Shown here in pieces: positions 34,001-46,040 of a DNA stretch of 64,000 nucleotides; the stretch's first letter is position 1, and each line of letters starts with the position of its first letter. This stretch comes from Prostheceraeus crozeri. Its lineage: Eukaryota > Platyhelminthes > Polycladida > Euryleptidae. A program made the position numbers and the translations under genes. The notes beneath the pieces were generated by a model that was given only the letters and a program-made list of their open reading frames with translations, ran no database searches and was not told the DNA's origin. The stretch lies in NCBI GenBank assembly GCA_907163375.1, contig CAJQUW010003182.1:1-64000 (forward strand), given 5' to 3'.

Positions 34001-35337
34001 AAGGTGTTACTGAAACATGAACTAGCACCAATACCAACATCAATGTTTACAGATGCTGGAGAAATGAGGTCTGCTACAGGAAAATCTGTCCTAAAAAAAC
34101 ATTTTAATGTCGACGCTTCTTCAAGACCTACGTCTGAAGGATCCATGGTGATTGATGGCACTGCTGTGCTATGGGTGGTGCACTGGCCTACGAATGGCAC
34201 TGTGGGAAATTATGTCATGAATTTCAAACGATATCTCATACAAAAAGTGAAAAAAGAAGATGTTTATCTAGTGTTTGATCGCTATTACGATTACAGTACC
34301 AAAAGTGTCACACGGAGTTCCAGGAATGCCAGCAGAATTCACCATAAGCTAGGCATGACAACAGAGTTGCCTCCACAGAAAGTAATCCTCACCGTCACTG
34401 AAAACAAGAAACAACTCATTGAAATCATATGCAATGAACTGAAAGATGACATTTGCTTCCATCGGGAGATACAAGGTCACAAATTAATCATCACGTCCCA
34501 AGAAGAAACTCCGATAGAGATCAGAAATGGGAAAATTCTCACAAGATATGACATGACCACATCGCATGAAGAGGCAGACATCATTATTGCACAGCAAATG
34601 CTCTTGGCTGCAAAGGAATCCGCTGCCAGCATCACTATCATATCAGATGATACAGACGTCTTCGTTCTCATTTTGCATTATTATCAAACGGAGGGATTAA
34701 GTTGCGCAGTGTTGATGGAATCTCCAGTAAGAGATCGAGCAATCGTGGACATTGGAATGACTGTTGCGAAATATATCGACATTATACCAGAACTTTTAGC
34801 GGCCCATGCTCTCACAGGCTGTGATACAGTGGCGTGCTTCTACGGCATTGGCAAAACTACTGCCCTAAAAGTTTTGCGAAGTGGACTCTCTCTCTCTCTC
34901 TCTCTCTGTCTCTTCTGGGCCATGTTGACGCTTCTTTTTCCTCTGTGCTGAAGCAAGCAACTGACTTTTTGATCGCTTGCTATGGACTGAAGAGCTGTAG
35001 TACCATGTCGCAAGCACGTTTGAGAGCTTGGGCAACGAAAACAGGAAAAGGCTGCACATCGACTCCAAGACTCTGCTCCCTGCCACCAACAAGTGAGGCA
35101 TTTGAGCAAAATGTAAAACGTGCCCATTACCAAACAGCCGTGTGGCTCTCTAATGAAGATTTACCAACACTAAATGTCGAGGAGTTTGGATGGAAGAAAG
35201 ATGCCACAAACAAAACGCTTTTACCGACAACTCTGCCGGATACAGTGAATTCAGCACCAGATTCTGTCTTACGACTCATCCCGATGTGGTTGCCGAGGCT
35301 CCAGTCTGCCCTGTACCATTTTTTGTGCATTTTATGA
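31028..35337 (+). pseudogene. Academ transposase with XPG/FEN-like nuclease domain, two lesions
   Basis: First in-frame ATG is 31028; TGCATTTTCAG just before it (ending about 31016) looks like a 3' splice site, so an upstream exon is likely. The N-terminal third has paired Cys/His sets (CIAKCHKSC, LFCGEDC, CRCKF). An in-frame TGA at 33077-33079 interrupts an otherwise continuous frame. The C-terminal third carries the nuclease: VIDGTAVLW (~34147), VFDRYYD (~34275), SHEEADIII (~34561), SDDTDVFVL (~34643) and LTGCDTVACFYGIGKTTALK (~34812-34868). The last resembles the helix-hairpin-helix (H3TH) of FEN1/XPG; the acidic residues match its metal-binding sites. A (CT)11 run at 34886-34907 then shifts the frame; the C-terminal tail continues in another frame to 35337. 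Academ transposons with XPG domains are known; active-site residues here look intact. Confidence 0.75.
34886..34907. repeat. (CT)11 microsatellite inside the Academ gene
   Basis: An uninterrupted CT run lies exactly where the reading frame of the transposase switches. Its length change is the simplest explanation for the frameshift. Confidence 0.8.
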
Positions 35338-35977
35338 TGTGATTTGCTACAATACTAAGCATTCGCGATGTCATCACCTTCCCTAAATTATGGAAAGTAT
35401 TAATACTTTGCAGACCTATAGCATATCAGGTCGATGTTATGTTAAGAATACAAACGCATTCTGGTTAGCATTATTGTTTTGAATTTGACATAGGCATTGG
35501 TAATACGATCAGGCATACTGTAAGGGTAGAAATTATGCTGTGGGTATTTATATAGATGTATGTAGTTGCTGTGATACAGTCTATTTGTATCATCAAAATA
35601 ATCATCAAAATTATTATTGCAAATATTATTATTATGGTTGTAGCATAAATACTACTTATGAATATACTACTATTATCAGAATATGCTCGTAGCCTCACCG
35701 AGTCGATTCAACTAAGTTAGAATTATAATCCTGATGTCTAGAAAACTATTTACATGCCTTTGGTTGGCATTTCTACCTCATATACTTCCGAAGACATGAC
35801 AAAAATGCATTTTTTAGGTTCGGTGGCCGCCATTTTGGATTTGGTCCTCTAGAGCAAATTGCCCAAGGGTGCCAGCTTTACCCTGCAGTTTCTGTTCCCA
35901 GATGACCGAATGAAGGATTTTCTGCAATAAAAAAACTTTAGACTCCAAAACAAGGTTCGGCAAATTTCTGCCGGACT

Positions 35978-36640
35978 ATGTAGTTTTACATATCTACATG
36001 TATGCATGCTTCGTTGCGACGCGGCAGCCCTGCAGCGACTGGCATGCCTGAAGCTTTCCACGACATCCCCAGCTGACAATCACTAACTTATCGACGTTCT
36101 TGCTATCTAATTTCTGGTTTAGTGTGCAATGTGTCATGTATGTGAATATTTGTCAGTGATTTATGGGGAATTTCAAGCATTGAATTGCAATTTATAATAC
36201 ATAGATGAGCGAATTTAAAACAAGAATAGCACTACAAGAAGGAGAAAACATTGTATTTGTAGTACAATGATGCTCATTTGATTTTAATTAATAATTTTTG
36301 ATATAATTTACTGAATCAGCCTCACTCGACGCGCTTCAAGAATTGCTATAGGATTATCTTACAAATAGAATTGCGCGATATACCCCCATTTCATGCAGGA
36401 AAATAACATTTGGCCTTTTCTTCCTGCATTATAAAGCTTCAGTAGCTCATCTTCATCCATGTGTACATGCATGCGTTTTTATCATGTGTCTGATCGGTGA
36501 TGTATACGAACACTGTGGCTCAAAGCATTACGTAGTTTCAGTTCAAATTTAAACAAAATGTTCTGTTTACCGATATCAAGGTGCTTGATGAATCCCAATG
36601 TTTTATTTAGGCTTCAAGGAGATAGGTACATGAACAGATG
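35978..36640. other. Non-coding gap
   Basis: No gene was identified. The Penelope reverse-transcriptase region interrupted at 29580 does not visibly resume here. Confidence 0.45.
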
Positions 36641-36649
36641 ATTTCATGA

Positions 36650-36920
36650 TTTAAAGACGTTCCGTGTCAAAAATAGTCGCTCTAGACTGAGTATTTCTCA
36701 CTTATAAAAGAAAACACAGACAAATGTAGTTTCACCGAAAAAACTCATTCTGCTTCCAATTGGATTTGCATGTGTTTCCTTTGCTGCCTGACAAAGAGAG
36801 GAACCAGTTAGAACTCGGCAGACGCCCAGATTCGTGGTAGTTATGAGGTGTACATAATTATGGGAAAGTCTCATCTTCTGCGTGGATACTTGCAGAGTCT
36901 CAAGCTGGCGGCTAGGCTAT
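36650..36920 (+). repeat. Dispersed repeat family S, copy 1
   Basis: Aligns by eye with 40955-41240 over about 280 bp. Shared words include AAGACRTTCC.TGTCAAAAAT, ATTGGATTT.CATGTGTTT, CTGACAA.{1,3}GAGGAAC and GGGAAAGTCTCAT-like. No frame is shared. Type unknown. Confidence 0.55.
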
Positions 36921-36924
36921 GATC

Positions 36925-38985
36925 GAGTTTCAGGGCTTCATACAACAATTAAAAATACGATGTTGCTAATATTGTAGCAGCTATGGAATACTTGTGATTA
37001 TTCATATCAAATAAGTGAATTCACTAAAATATATTTAAAAATAATGTCCTACCAATTGGTCTACCAATTATGTATTTGTTCCTTTTCTATTCAAATATGT
37101 TCTATTCAATACGAAACAGTAAGAATCAGCAAGAAAAGTTAATTTTAAAACCTCTCTCACGCTCACAAGTGTACAAACAAGTGTCTCTCGAAACAAGTGT
37201 ACAGGAGAATAAAAAAGGACAAACCTTCTCATTTAATGTAACAACTTTCAGGGAGTACCGGAGTATACGCAGATAAAAACAACAAGGAACTCAAATTAGT
37301 CAATTATGCAAGTTAATGCCAGCCGAAGGGAGTTGTTGAACACTCAATGGACGTAAATGAATGAGATCTCCACTCGAAAACTTTTGATTAACAGAGCTAG
37401 AAAATCTGACTTTGAGTTGAATTTTCCACGCATTATTACTGATGCCAGATAGATTCAATAAAACGCAGATGAAGTGATAACGATACAAATGATGATGTTC
37501 CAACATAATATCCACAACTTCGTTTGGAGCATTTTGCTCTTCTTTTATTATTTAAAATCGTTCTAAACTCAGGATTATTCAGGGCATGCTCTGAATTGTG
37601 AAGGGTTGCTAATTAATTTGAGATAGTTCACAAGAAATACAAAATAGCAGCTTGGATCTAAAGCATCCTGTTTGGGTCAATCAGATGATGAAATATGCGT
37701 TTTCTGAACTACGTTGCATTTAACGTGATGAAGCAGAAACATTGCCTAGTTATTATATGAGACTTTGCAAGAACATGTCCACAAGAAGCAAATCAACAAT
37801 TGATCTACTTTATGGTCATTAAAACAACGAATTTGAAGCGGCATATATTCATTTCCTAAAAATTAAACTTGAAATACAATAACTTGAAGTAAAAGCCGTT
37901 ATTCACACTAAATCACATGTCTTGTCGATTTACTAGTAGTGGTAAAAGCGAGAATATAATAGTTAAATCAAGACAACTTTATTCGTCGTTGACAATGAAC
38001 CACTTTGTTTTGATTACAAGCAAATTTAAATCACGCATTCCACACCAATTATCACTTATTGATACTATGTTCTTTGTCCTCTGACTATTCTCAGCAGTTT
38101 GACATCTGACTCTGCCTGAAAATGTTACTTTCATCGCTCCCATCTCGGTTCTTCAGCCTGCAACTGAAAGAAGAAGGCCATGATTAAAATATTTTATTGT
38201 TTGGTTGCTTTGTTGTTATTATCTACTAAGGATTATGCAATAAGAAGCAATAATTGAAAAATTAGTATTCTCTTTTTAATATACGTGTTCATATTGAGAT
38301 ACGTACATTGAGCTCTCCAAGAATTTCAAAAGAATTATCATTCCTCAACACATTGAAAGTAAATGTAGGAGCCGTATTGCACATTAATTAAAATCAATTT
38401 TCATTTATCAAGAATTGGCCCAACGGTTGCAGGCGACAATTGGTGTTGGAGTTGAAAGGTTTTGTATTCGACGTTGCATTGTCTCAAGAATTGTTTCTGT
38501 TCTCTAATGGTTTTATTTTTATATCGGAACATAGCACTTTTGACAAGCTTAGCTATATTATTCGATATCATTCTAGGCACTACGAAATGGTAACACAAAA
38601 CAACACCATTGAGTAGATCATTTTGTGTCATTTGGTCGCCATTCCCATTGTGGAAGTCTCATGGAATTAGCATCTCATGTGTCTCATATAATAGGTTTGC
38701 CCTCGATAATGCATCAAGATTTCTCATTTTGACAAAAGGTACTATCAACAACTGATGATATCATGGAGCGTAAAATTCATGGAAGCAGTTTGGATATTCC
38801 TTTAGGAATACAATAATTTGTAAATTTATTGAATTTGACTGCAGTCATCTTCCTGCAGCTCAAACTTGACCGCATTGCGTTATTGTTTCTGGAGCGCAGG
38901 GCATTTAGAAAAATGATAAAATCTCTTTGAACAATATTGTGATGCCGATGTAAAGCAAAATATTCCTATGCAGTAAGCAGAATAT
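36925..38985. other. Non-coding gap
   Basis: No convincing gene. A short minus-strand frame at 38401-38631 has no recognisable motif. Confidence 0.45.
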
Positions 38986-38989
38986 CAGA

Positions 38990-39180
38990 CAATAGAAATG
39001 GCATTGTAGAAATCACCAACAGCAGCACAATAGAAAATGGAGATAGAAATGGAATTTTCTTGATTTTGCTTTGAAGTCATTGTCATTCCAGACATTTGCG
39101 TAGCCACAGCATTAAGCTGACATTTTCCATTTTCTATTGCTCTGTTGTTTGTGATTTCTGCAATGCCATTTCTATTGTCT
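38990..39180. repeat. MITE-like element with 52-bp inverted repeats
   Basis: GACAATAGAAATGGCATTG at 38990 and its inverse ending at 39180 pair for about 52 bp with a few mismatches. The 85-bp interior is unrelated. No target duplication is clear. Confidence 0.6.
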
Positions 39181-39189
39181 TGTGTCATG

Positions 39190-40399
39190 TCATGTCATTG
39201 TCAATCTGAAAAGTGTTCGTTTTGTGATTCTGTGTGCAATTCAGTCCACCGTGGTGCCTGAATGAGAGCTGTCCGAAACATGTCGGCGTCCAATATACAT
39301 TTCAAAAAACAGAAGTATTTCTTTTCATCTATAAATATATTCATAATAACCAAATTATATTCATGTCCATTTTCATATTCTGGTATATGAATCCTATAGC
39401 TGTAACTCAGGTATAATAGATTTGATTTCAGTAGTGTTCTAATCTGAATCAAATACAGTTAATGTTCAACAACAAGCAGGTTTCTGTGTTTTTTCACCCC
39501 TGAGGAACGTCGCAAGAACGAAATATATTTGCTGCCACTTTACCTTTAGTTTTAGTATCGACACTTGAAAGAGCAGGAGAGTGACATGCATCGATCGAAT
39601 GGTCGACACTTTAACTTACACAACGCACAGGTATAATAGATTTAATTTCAGCAGAATTCTATGGCCAGAGGCACACACGACAAGCCATAAACCGTCAACC
39701 ACTTGAGAATCCTTGGACGATGATCTTCCATAGACCCGACGTTGTGATATAACGCTTCATTCTTTATGTTTGTGCTATATGATCTCACCAAAATGAGAAA
39801 AGTATCATAAATTTTATTCTTCTGTCTGCTTTTATTATCTGTCATGGGAAAAATATTGTCAAGAATACTAATGGCTGGCTTATGATTCATGACTTGTGAC
39901 TTATGGCTCATAACTTTTTACTTATAGTTTGTAGCTTACGGCTTATGATGAAGGATCGTGACGCGACCTAAGAACGTTGGCTTGTGGCTTATGATTTATG
40001 GCTTACTCTGTTTGCCTCCAGTCTAATCTGAATAACGCTGAAGACAATAATGATAATTATTGTATATATATAAATATATATTACATAAATATTATTATAA
40101 ATACATAATAACAATAATAGAATAATCTCAGACACAGTTGATGTTCAACATTAGAACATTGACCAGTTGATAAGAGAATTCTTGCAAGTAGTGGGCTTCA
40201 ACATGGCAGACATTGACTGTTTTCTGGCAAATGAAATCCATATGTAGGACCAATTAATATTCATATATGTGCAAATTAACGTATGTACTACTACTTGGCT
40301 TTGATATTTTATCATTCGTTTTCCCAGTTGTGTTTCAAGGTTCTATGAATCCTAAATTCCATTCAGTGTGAATTTTATATATCTGCAGATTATTCAAGC
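39190..40399. other. Non-coding gap with short repeats
   Basis: CAGGTATAATAGATTTRATTTCAG occurs twice (about 39409 and 39630, given here as a 24-position pattern with one ambiguity). A degenerate run of CTTATGG/CTTATGATT words fills 39880-40010. Motifs of the type TGA..GA...CGAAAC lie at 39258-39290 and 39500-39524. No gene. Confidence 0.4.
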
Positions 40400-40670
40400 C
40401 AGAGCTCCGACTAGACATGCCCGATTCCGGCTAGAGTTTAAAGATTCGATTCAGTTCGGGTTGCAATATACCCGACGCAGTCATTTACTCTCGGTAGAAA
40501 GATATTATTTTTTTCGGCATAAAATCTAGATGTTGAAATATTGAAATGAGAAGTATATTACAGTTTCTCTTCTATATAAACATGGATTTTGTGGGCTCAT
40601 CTTGAGATAATCTGGCCTTCTAGTTCCTTTAAAACTGTCTAGCAACCGAAAACACATATTTTCCAGAAAC

Positions 40671-41064
40671 ATCTGCAGATTGCAGTTTTTGGCTAAAATG
40701 AAATTTTCCATGTTTTCTCTGATTAAACGAAAAGTATTAAGCCCAGAGTCATGATTTTTCACATGGAATGTCTTCAGGTCATTTCCTTTCATGTTAATGC
40801 GCCCCTGTCTATAAATCTAAACACACTTCGATTTGGCGAACCTCTTGATGTCGGTAAACACAAACATTTTGAGCAACTTTATCCACATTGAACCACATTC
40901 TCACATACATTGCCGATCAGAAGCATAATAATGGCGCATGCACATAATAGGAAATGACCTGAAGACATTCCATGTCAAAAATTATGACTATGGGCTTAGT
41001 ACTTTTCGTTTAATCCAACAGAACATAGAAAATTCACTTTAACCAAAAACTGCAATCTGCGTCT
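40671..41064. repeat. Inverted repeat pair, ~115-bp arms
   Basis: 40671-40790 and 40949-41064 are inverse copies with about 150 bp between. Shared words are GGAAATGACCTGAAGACATT and AAAAACTGCAATCTGC. The right arm is also the start of family S copy 2. Confidence 0.65.
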
Positions 41065-41240
41065 CATTGGATTTACATGTGTTTTTCTTTGATCTTGTCT
41101 GACAAGAAGAGGAACTCACCAGAATTCGGCAGACGCGTGAATTCGTAGTAGGCATAGCGTGTACATCATTCTGTGAAAGTCTCATTTTCGGCCTCGTTCC
41201 GTGCAGAAACTCGTTGTGGCTGCCAGACTAACTGTGTACG
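40955..41240 (+). repeat. Dispersed repeat family S, copy 2
   Basis: See 36650-36920. This copy keeps CGGCAGACGCGTGAATTCGTAGT, whose counterpart there is CGGCAGACGCCCAGATTCG. Confidence 0.55.
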
Positions 41241-41244
41241 TTTG

Positions 41245-43110
41245 ACGTGGTGTCAATGATCTTGCTCGTCAGAATTCAGCCAGAATTCAGCCAGATTGGC
41301 TGAGACAAAGGATCAGCATAAATGTACAAAGGGGAAACGCGGCTGCAATCTTCGAAGCTTGACTTATGACTTTTTTCATGACTTTTCTCTTGTATTCAAC
41401 TTTCTATGACTTGAAATAAAATTCATTTGAAATTCAGCTTCGAGTTCTGGCCGTGACCATCAGTATTGAGGAAAGTCATCTCTACACCCAAACACACAGA
41501 CAAAGCAATTTGTCTCTGTGGTCTATTCAGACTTGTTCCAATTCCAACCTTCGTCGGATCGGTCGTGCATCCAAAGCGATGCGTCTGATATTTAATCAAC
41601 ATAAACTAGCTCGTGCTATTCTTCATCAGTTTCATAGAGATGCATGTAGAACTCCTACTGGTCAGATTCACGTTGTTAAGGGAAACAGTGCATCAATCGG
41701 TTTATCATAGCAACCGAAAACTTGCCAACAACTAGCAATCAACTGGATACTAAACACGAATGTGTCACATCAACAAAGGTCCAGCATCATTTCAAGCTGT
41801 ATCACATACTCAATGTGGTCGAATCGAATCACATTTTAGGTGAGGTTTTGTGATATTTCACTTTATTATTGCATTAACTATAATTTGAGACATGCTTTCC
41901 TCAATGACACATTTGAAATCATTTCACTAGCAATTTTGGAAATATCCATTTAAAAAATCTCCACGAAATGCATGAATATTTCAAAAGTTTTGATATCCAT
42001 GCATCCACGTGAAGCCTGCCTACAACCGCGGTGTGCAAATGGAGCTTGATCACTTCGGCTATTGCTAACTAAAATAAATCATTGTAATATATCTTGCCGT
42101 AATTTTCGATAATGAGTTTAAAAAATACCGGTACAAGTCTCGCGAAATATTATCTTGTATACACGCATTCTATTATTTTATATTCTGTCATTAACTGGGA
42201 TTTACAATAGGGATTGCAATAGTCCTCCAACGGTAGTGATAGTGTTATTTCTGCTTAATCAACAATGATAAATGTTGATATTATTATGATCCAAAGCGTT
42301 CATTCATTCAGTGGAAATCACTTCAGCATAAAATTTCGTAGAAGTAATTAGACAGCAATCTAATTAACCAAAGCACCATTCTCGCAAATGCAGCACTTCA
42401 GTGGTGAATGAACCTACTCAAAAATGTACGATTCATTAAACGATCTGCTAGAATTATCTCTTAGACATCACATCGATCTAAAATTGTAAATTTGAATTAA
42501 AAGCAATTCTTCAAAATTTATCCCGTTACTAAAATGAGTGCCGTTTTGTGAATTGTAAAAATCTTTATTGATGGATCTTGTCTGTTTTATAAAATGAAAT
42601 TCATGAAAATTAGATTTGCATATATTATCAAATAGCCTGGCAATTTAAATAGAGCTCATGAACTCTAAATTGCTTGAAATCTTCTTGGATGAGACAATAG
42701 CGGATCCAAGGTATTTGAATCTTCACTATCTCTATATCGTGGAACTTGTCAAGTAAAGGTGTTGATGGAGAACAGCTTTGATCGTAAGTCCCATCATCGA
42801 ATCAGCATTTTCTTCACTTTGAGAGTGTTAAGCGGCTTACAGTTCAGTTGAGTTAAGCAGCACGAATGTCACCGTCAAATTCAAAGTAAGCCACATATCC
42901 TTCGCTGTGATTACGAAGTCCCTGATTATGATTTCGATGTTTGAGGATAAAATCAGCAACAGCAACGAGCAGAAATTGGGCTGATGAATCGTCCTGAAAA
43001 ATTCTGATGCTTACAGAGAATGGATTACTCTGTCAACCGTTCAGTCGAACTAGACTTCTGCTGTACCTTGATAAAGAACAGCAATTGCTATCACTATCTT
43101 CTAAGACATT
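41245..43110. other. Non-coding gap
   Basis: An 85-codon frame at 41453-41710 has no motif I recognise. Otherwise nothing identified. Confidence 0.4.
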
Positions 43111-43114
43111 CCGC

Positions 43115-43715
43115 AGTAGCCCGGGAGCTACTGACACTTTCTTCCTAAATTCGCGCACAAAGGGCTTCATAGCATGGATTTGTAGTCCTCGAAACGCTGA
43201 ATACAAAAATCAAATTCTTGAGTGGCACACCCAGTCGCTTTCGGTTATAGGTAAGGTTGAAAGATTCCCTTTGCAATTCAATGGTAAAATCCAAGTTGAA
43301 AGTTGTAAAAAATCAAGTTGAAGTGAGTCACATGATTCAGTATTTGATGTTTGAGGGCCTCTACAAAATGGGTAAATTTCATGTTTTGATTTAATTTTGG
43401 CGATTTTACCCATTTTGAAGAGGACCTCAAGCTCAAACATCAAATGCTGAATCATGTGACTCACTTCAAGCTGATGTTCTGAATACAATCACGTTTCAAA
43501 TTTCATGGCATTCTGATTAATAATTTTCTATTCTGCAAAAGAAAATGTGCGATTATTGCCAAGTGTTTCACAATCCATAGATATTTCTTGGATTTTACCA
43601 TTGAATTGCAAAGGGAATCTTTCAACCTTACCTATAACCGAAAGCGACTGGGTGTGCACTCAAGAATTTGATTTTTGTGCGCGAATTTAGGAAGAAAGTG
43701 TCAGTAGCTCCCGTC
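43115..43715. repeat. Two-layer foldback structure
   Basis: Outer arms (43115-43310 and 43592-43715) are inverse copies; the left has an extra ~45 bp (about 43160-43205). Inside, 43314-43385 and 43405-43475 form a second inverse pair around CAAAATGGGTAAA. The whole could fold into one long hairpin. The open frames on either strand merely follow the palindrome. Confidence 0.65.
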
Positions 43716-43719
43716 CTAA

Positions 43720-44496
43720 ATGTTCAAACATTTATTTAATCACTCATAATAAGATTTGTTATTTTCATGACTTCAAGTGCACTTATAAGGCAGACATCTT
43801 ACAGAGCAGCAAAAATGTGGTATTCTTCGTATCCACTAGATATATGTATTGATAGAAATGTACGTATTCTTCGTAGTTTGTCCGCAGTGTTCTTTGAGAT
43901 AGTGAAAACTTCATGAAAGCTGATGCGCATAGAGCACATAGTAGAACTAGAACATAATACACTTATGCTATTACTGGAGTCCTATCAAACCCAGGAGTTG
44001 GAATCGGATTTCAATCAAAATGATTGGACTCCGCATCCCTGATAAAAGCATCTGAAAGAAAATTGATAATAGCATCTTAGTTCATCTTTTTGGTAATATA
44101 TTAATTGTTCTACAAATTGATTTTAATATCAATAGTGAAATACGTCAACTTGTTAATGATATTTACTTAGTTTCACTTTGCTTTTCACTTCATTATGCAA
44201 TGCCTAAAATGGTGCCCGCGATCCCATATTAACGTTCGCAGTAAACAGGTACAAAAGCGCAAAAATGGATCTGTGGTTCAATAATTAATTCAGGACAAAA
44301 AAAGGAAGAAATGAAGAAGAAAATTGTGCGCAACCTAGCAAAATATAGCTAAATCCTAAATGGTATGTGGAATAGTTCAAAGAAATTATCAGTGATACAA
44401 AATCTGAAGTTGCTTCAAGTTTCTAACTTCATAATCCTTCAACTGTTCTCGTACTTGTTTTGAATTTAAATGACTTCCCTCAACCTTTGTAATATA
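43720..44496. other. Non-coding gap
   Basis: Nothing identified except the hAT-style end near 44041. Confidence 0.4.
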
Positions 44497-44584
44497 CAGG
44501 GTAGCGCACGTAAACCGCCAGATTTTAAACTTTTGTTACTCCTCAAATATTCATCCGATCGTCATGAAATTTCGACTCATACTA

Positions 44585-45779
44585 CAGATTGTTTCATAAA
44601 AAATGGATCACCCTTAAACATCGCCTTAACTTCGACTTTGTCTAACTCCGCCAAACTTGAACGAATTTCTCTGAAATTCGGAAGATATGTCAGTTGTGCT
44701 TACTAATATCATTATTGGAAATTTCAAGCATGAATATTGAGTTGTTTTTCTGTTATAGATAAAAAAGTAGTAGATAATTTGATCTTCATTTAGCAATGTT
44801 ACACAAAATCATACCTCACTCTTATAAAATTACATTTGTTTCCTTTGTTATTTAATATGTTGTTCTACAAGCCAAAAGCTATCAAGCAAAACAAAAATAA
44901 AGAAAATCGGTCAATCAGAGCCAGTATAGCACCATTATTCATCAACAATAATGTAACTGCTACATGTGATTAACTGGCCTTCATGTTCCATAGCTTCCTG
45001 ACTTCGTTGCGGTGGTGTTGGCAGCACTCCTGATTGCTTTCAGCTAGAAATCTATCTCTTACCGGTTGAAAACAATACAAAGCACAAATGAACAATAACG
45101 AGATCGCATTCACAAAAGGCAAAGTGTCAGCCTTGCTAGAACTAGGGTTTTCTTTGCGAGCTACAAGCAAGCGACTAAATGTCCCTTACACAAATGTGCA
45201 TCGATGGCATAATGATGATTTTCGACTCTGTCGTAAAGAGGGCTCTGGCCGTCCACGCAAAACATCCAAACGTAGAGACCGCCTAATTTTGAGATTTGTT
45301 AAAGTTGATCCAAGTCTCTCGTTAACTGAGATGGCTGCATTAGACTCGTCTATTTCTAAGTTCACTATTCGTAGAAGACTTATTGAGTCGAATTTCAAGA
45401 GCTGTAAGAGGCCCTCTCAGATCGAATTATCAGATCAGCATACAAAAAGACGTCTCAGATGGGCAATGAGACACGTCACTTTAATTTTAATTTTAACTTA
45501 CGTCATTGTTAAAAAGAGAGTGGAGAAAGTTAGATCAGTCAAAAATCAACGATATCATCGAATCAATGCCTAGACGAATTGGTAATGTCATTGACAATAA
45601 GGGTAGGGCCACAAAATATTAGCTTCTTAAGAACCGTTACTGTATCATAGCTTATCAGATTATATAAGGACATTTAAATATATTAGGGACATGAAATAAC
45701 ATGAAAAATGCTTTCTGTATCATACTTATGTTTTATTTAGTCAAATTTTAGGATGATCCACTTTTTATGAAACGGACTG
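44585..45779 (+). mobile_element. Nested, internally deleted Tc1-like element
   Basis: The ends are CAGATTGTTTCATAAAAA at 44585 and its inverse (TTTTTATGAAACGGACTG) ending at 45779, flanked by TA on both sides (44583-44584 and 45780-45781). Comparing with the intact right repeat of the host transposon shows that the site before insertion was CATACTAGTTTGG, so exactly one TA was duplicated. The internal gene has lost its catalytic core. Confidence 0.85.
45088..45620 (+). pseudogene. Tc1-like transposase: DNA-binding domain and C-terminal tail only
   Basis: From ATG 45088, residues ~8-45 form a first helix-turn-helix (KGKVSALLELGFSLRATSKR...). A GSGRPRKTS hook follows near residue 55, and residues ~62-125 form a second helix-turn-helix (SLTEMAAL...TIRRRL). 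This matches the bipartite paired-like domain of Tc1 transposases, including the GRPR AT-hook. After RRLRWAMRHV the sequence jumps and the whole DDE catalytic domain is missing. The typical C-terminus (ESMPRRIGNVIDNKGRATKY) appears in a different frame at about 45562-45621. A DNA-binding fragment could still be made and could act as a competitor, which is inference. Confidence 0.8.
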
Positions 45780-46040
45780 TAGTTTGGAGTATAGGATTTA
45801 TGATGATTATACCTGTTGTACTGAGAATTGTCAGAAAATTCTGTTTCTATTGACCGAATGACATGTACTCATTTTGTTGACATCGAAAATCTAGATCAAG
45901 TTAATTAACTTAACATGAATCGTATTCTGCACAACGAATTGTGCGCAGTCTTGAAGTGAATATTGTTCAGTTACTTCCATGTCACACAAAATACCATTCG
46001 ACGATTAAATCACTATCTGAAAAGAATCGAACATAGAAGA

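Larger units (their letters stand above)
29580..35977 (+). mobile_element. Academ-type DNA transposon, 6.4 kb, ~400-bp inverted repeats
   Basis: The outermost bases read AGTCCGGCAGAA at 29580 and TTCTGCCGGACT ending at 35977. Inverse similarity extends about 400 bp (29580-29980 with 35577-35977), including a shared CCAAAATGGCGGCCACC block and GAATCGACTCGGTGAGGCTACGAG-type sequence. It encodes one long transposase-like protein with an XPG-like nuclease domain, damaged in two places. No exact target duplication could be fixed; Academ elements make 3-4-bp ones that decay quickly. It interrupts a Penelope-like remnant. Confidence 0.7.
40400..44041. mobile_element. Possible old hAT element
   Basis: CAGAGCTCCGACT at 40400 and ...GGACTCCGCATCCCTG ending at 44041 are both hAT-style termini. 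The flanking octamers ATTCAAGC and ATAAAAGC match at 6 of 8 positions. The two ends match each other only weakly, and no transposase survives, so this may be two unrelated ends. Confidence 0.25.

Noticed and set aside
34834..35133. Minus-strand frames over the CT repeat
   Set aside because: Shadows of the microsatellite and of the transposase tail.
43007..43488. Open frames of about 100 codons on both strands
   Set aside because: They follow the arms of the foldback structure and have no motif.
44470..44706. 78-codon frame at the left end of the mariner-like element
   Set aside because: It reads across the inverted repeats of two transposons; the matching minus-strand frame at 47263-47469 is the same repeat.
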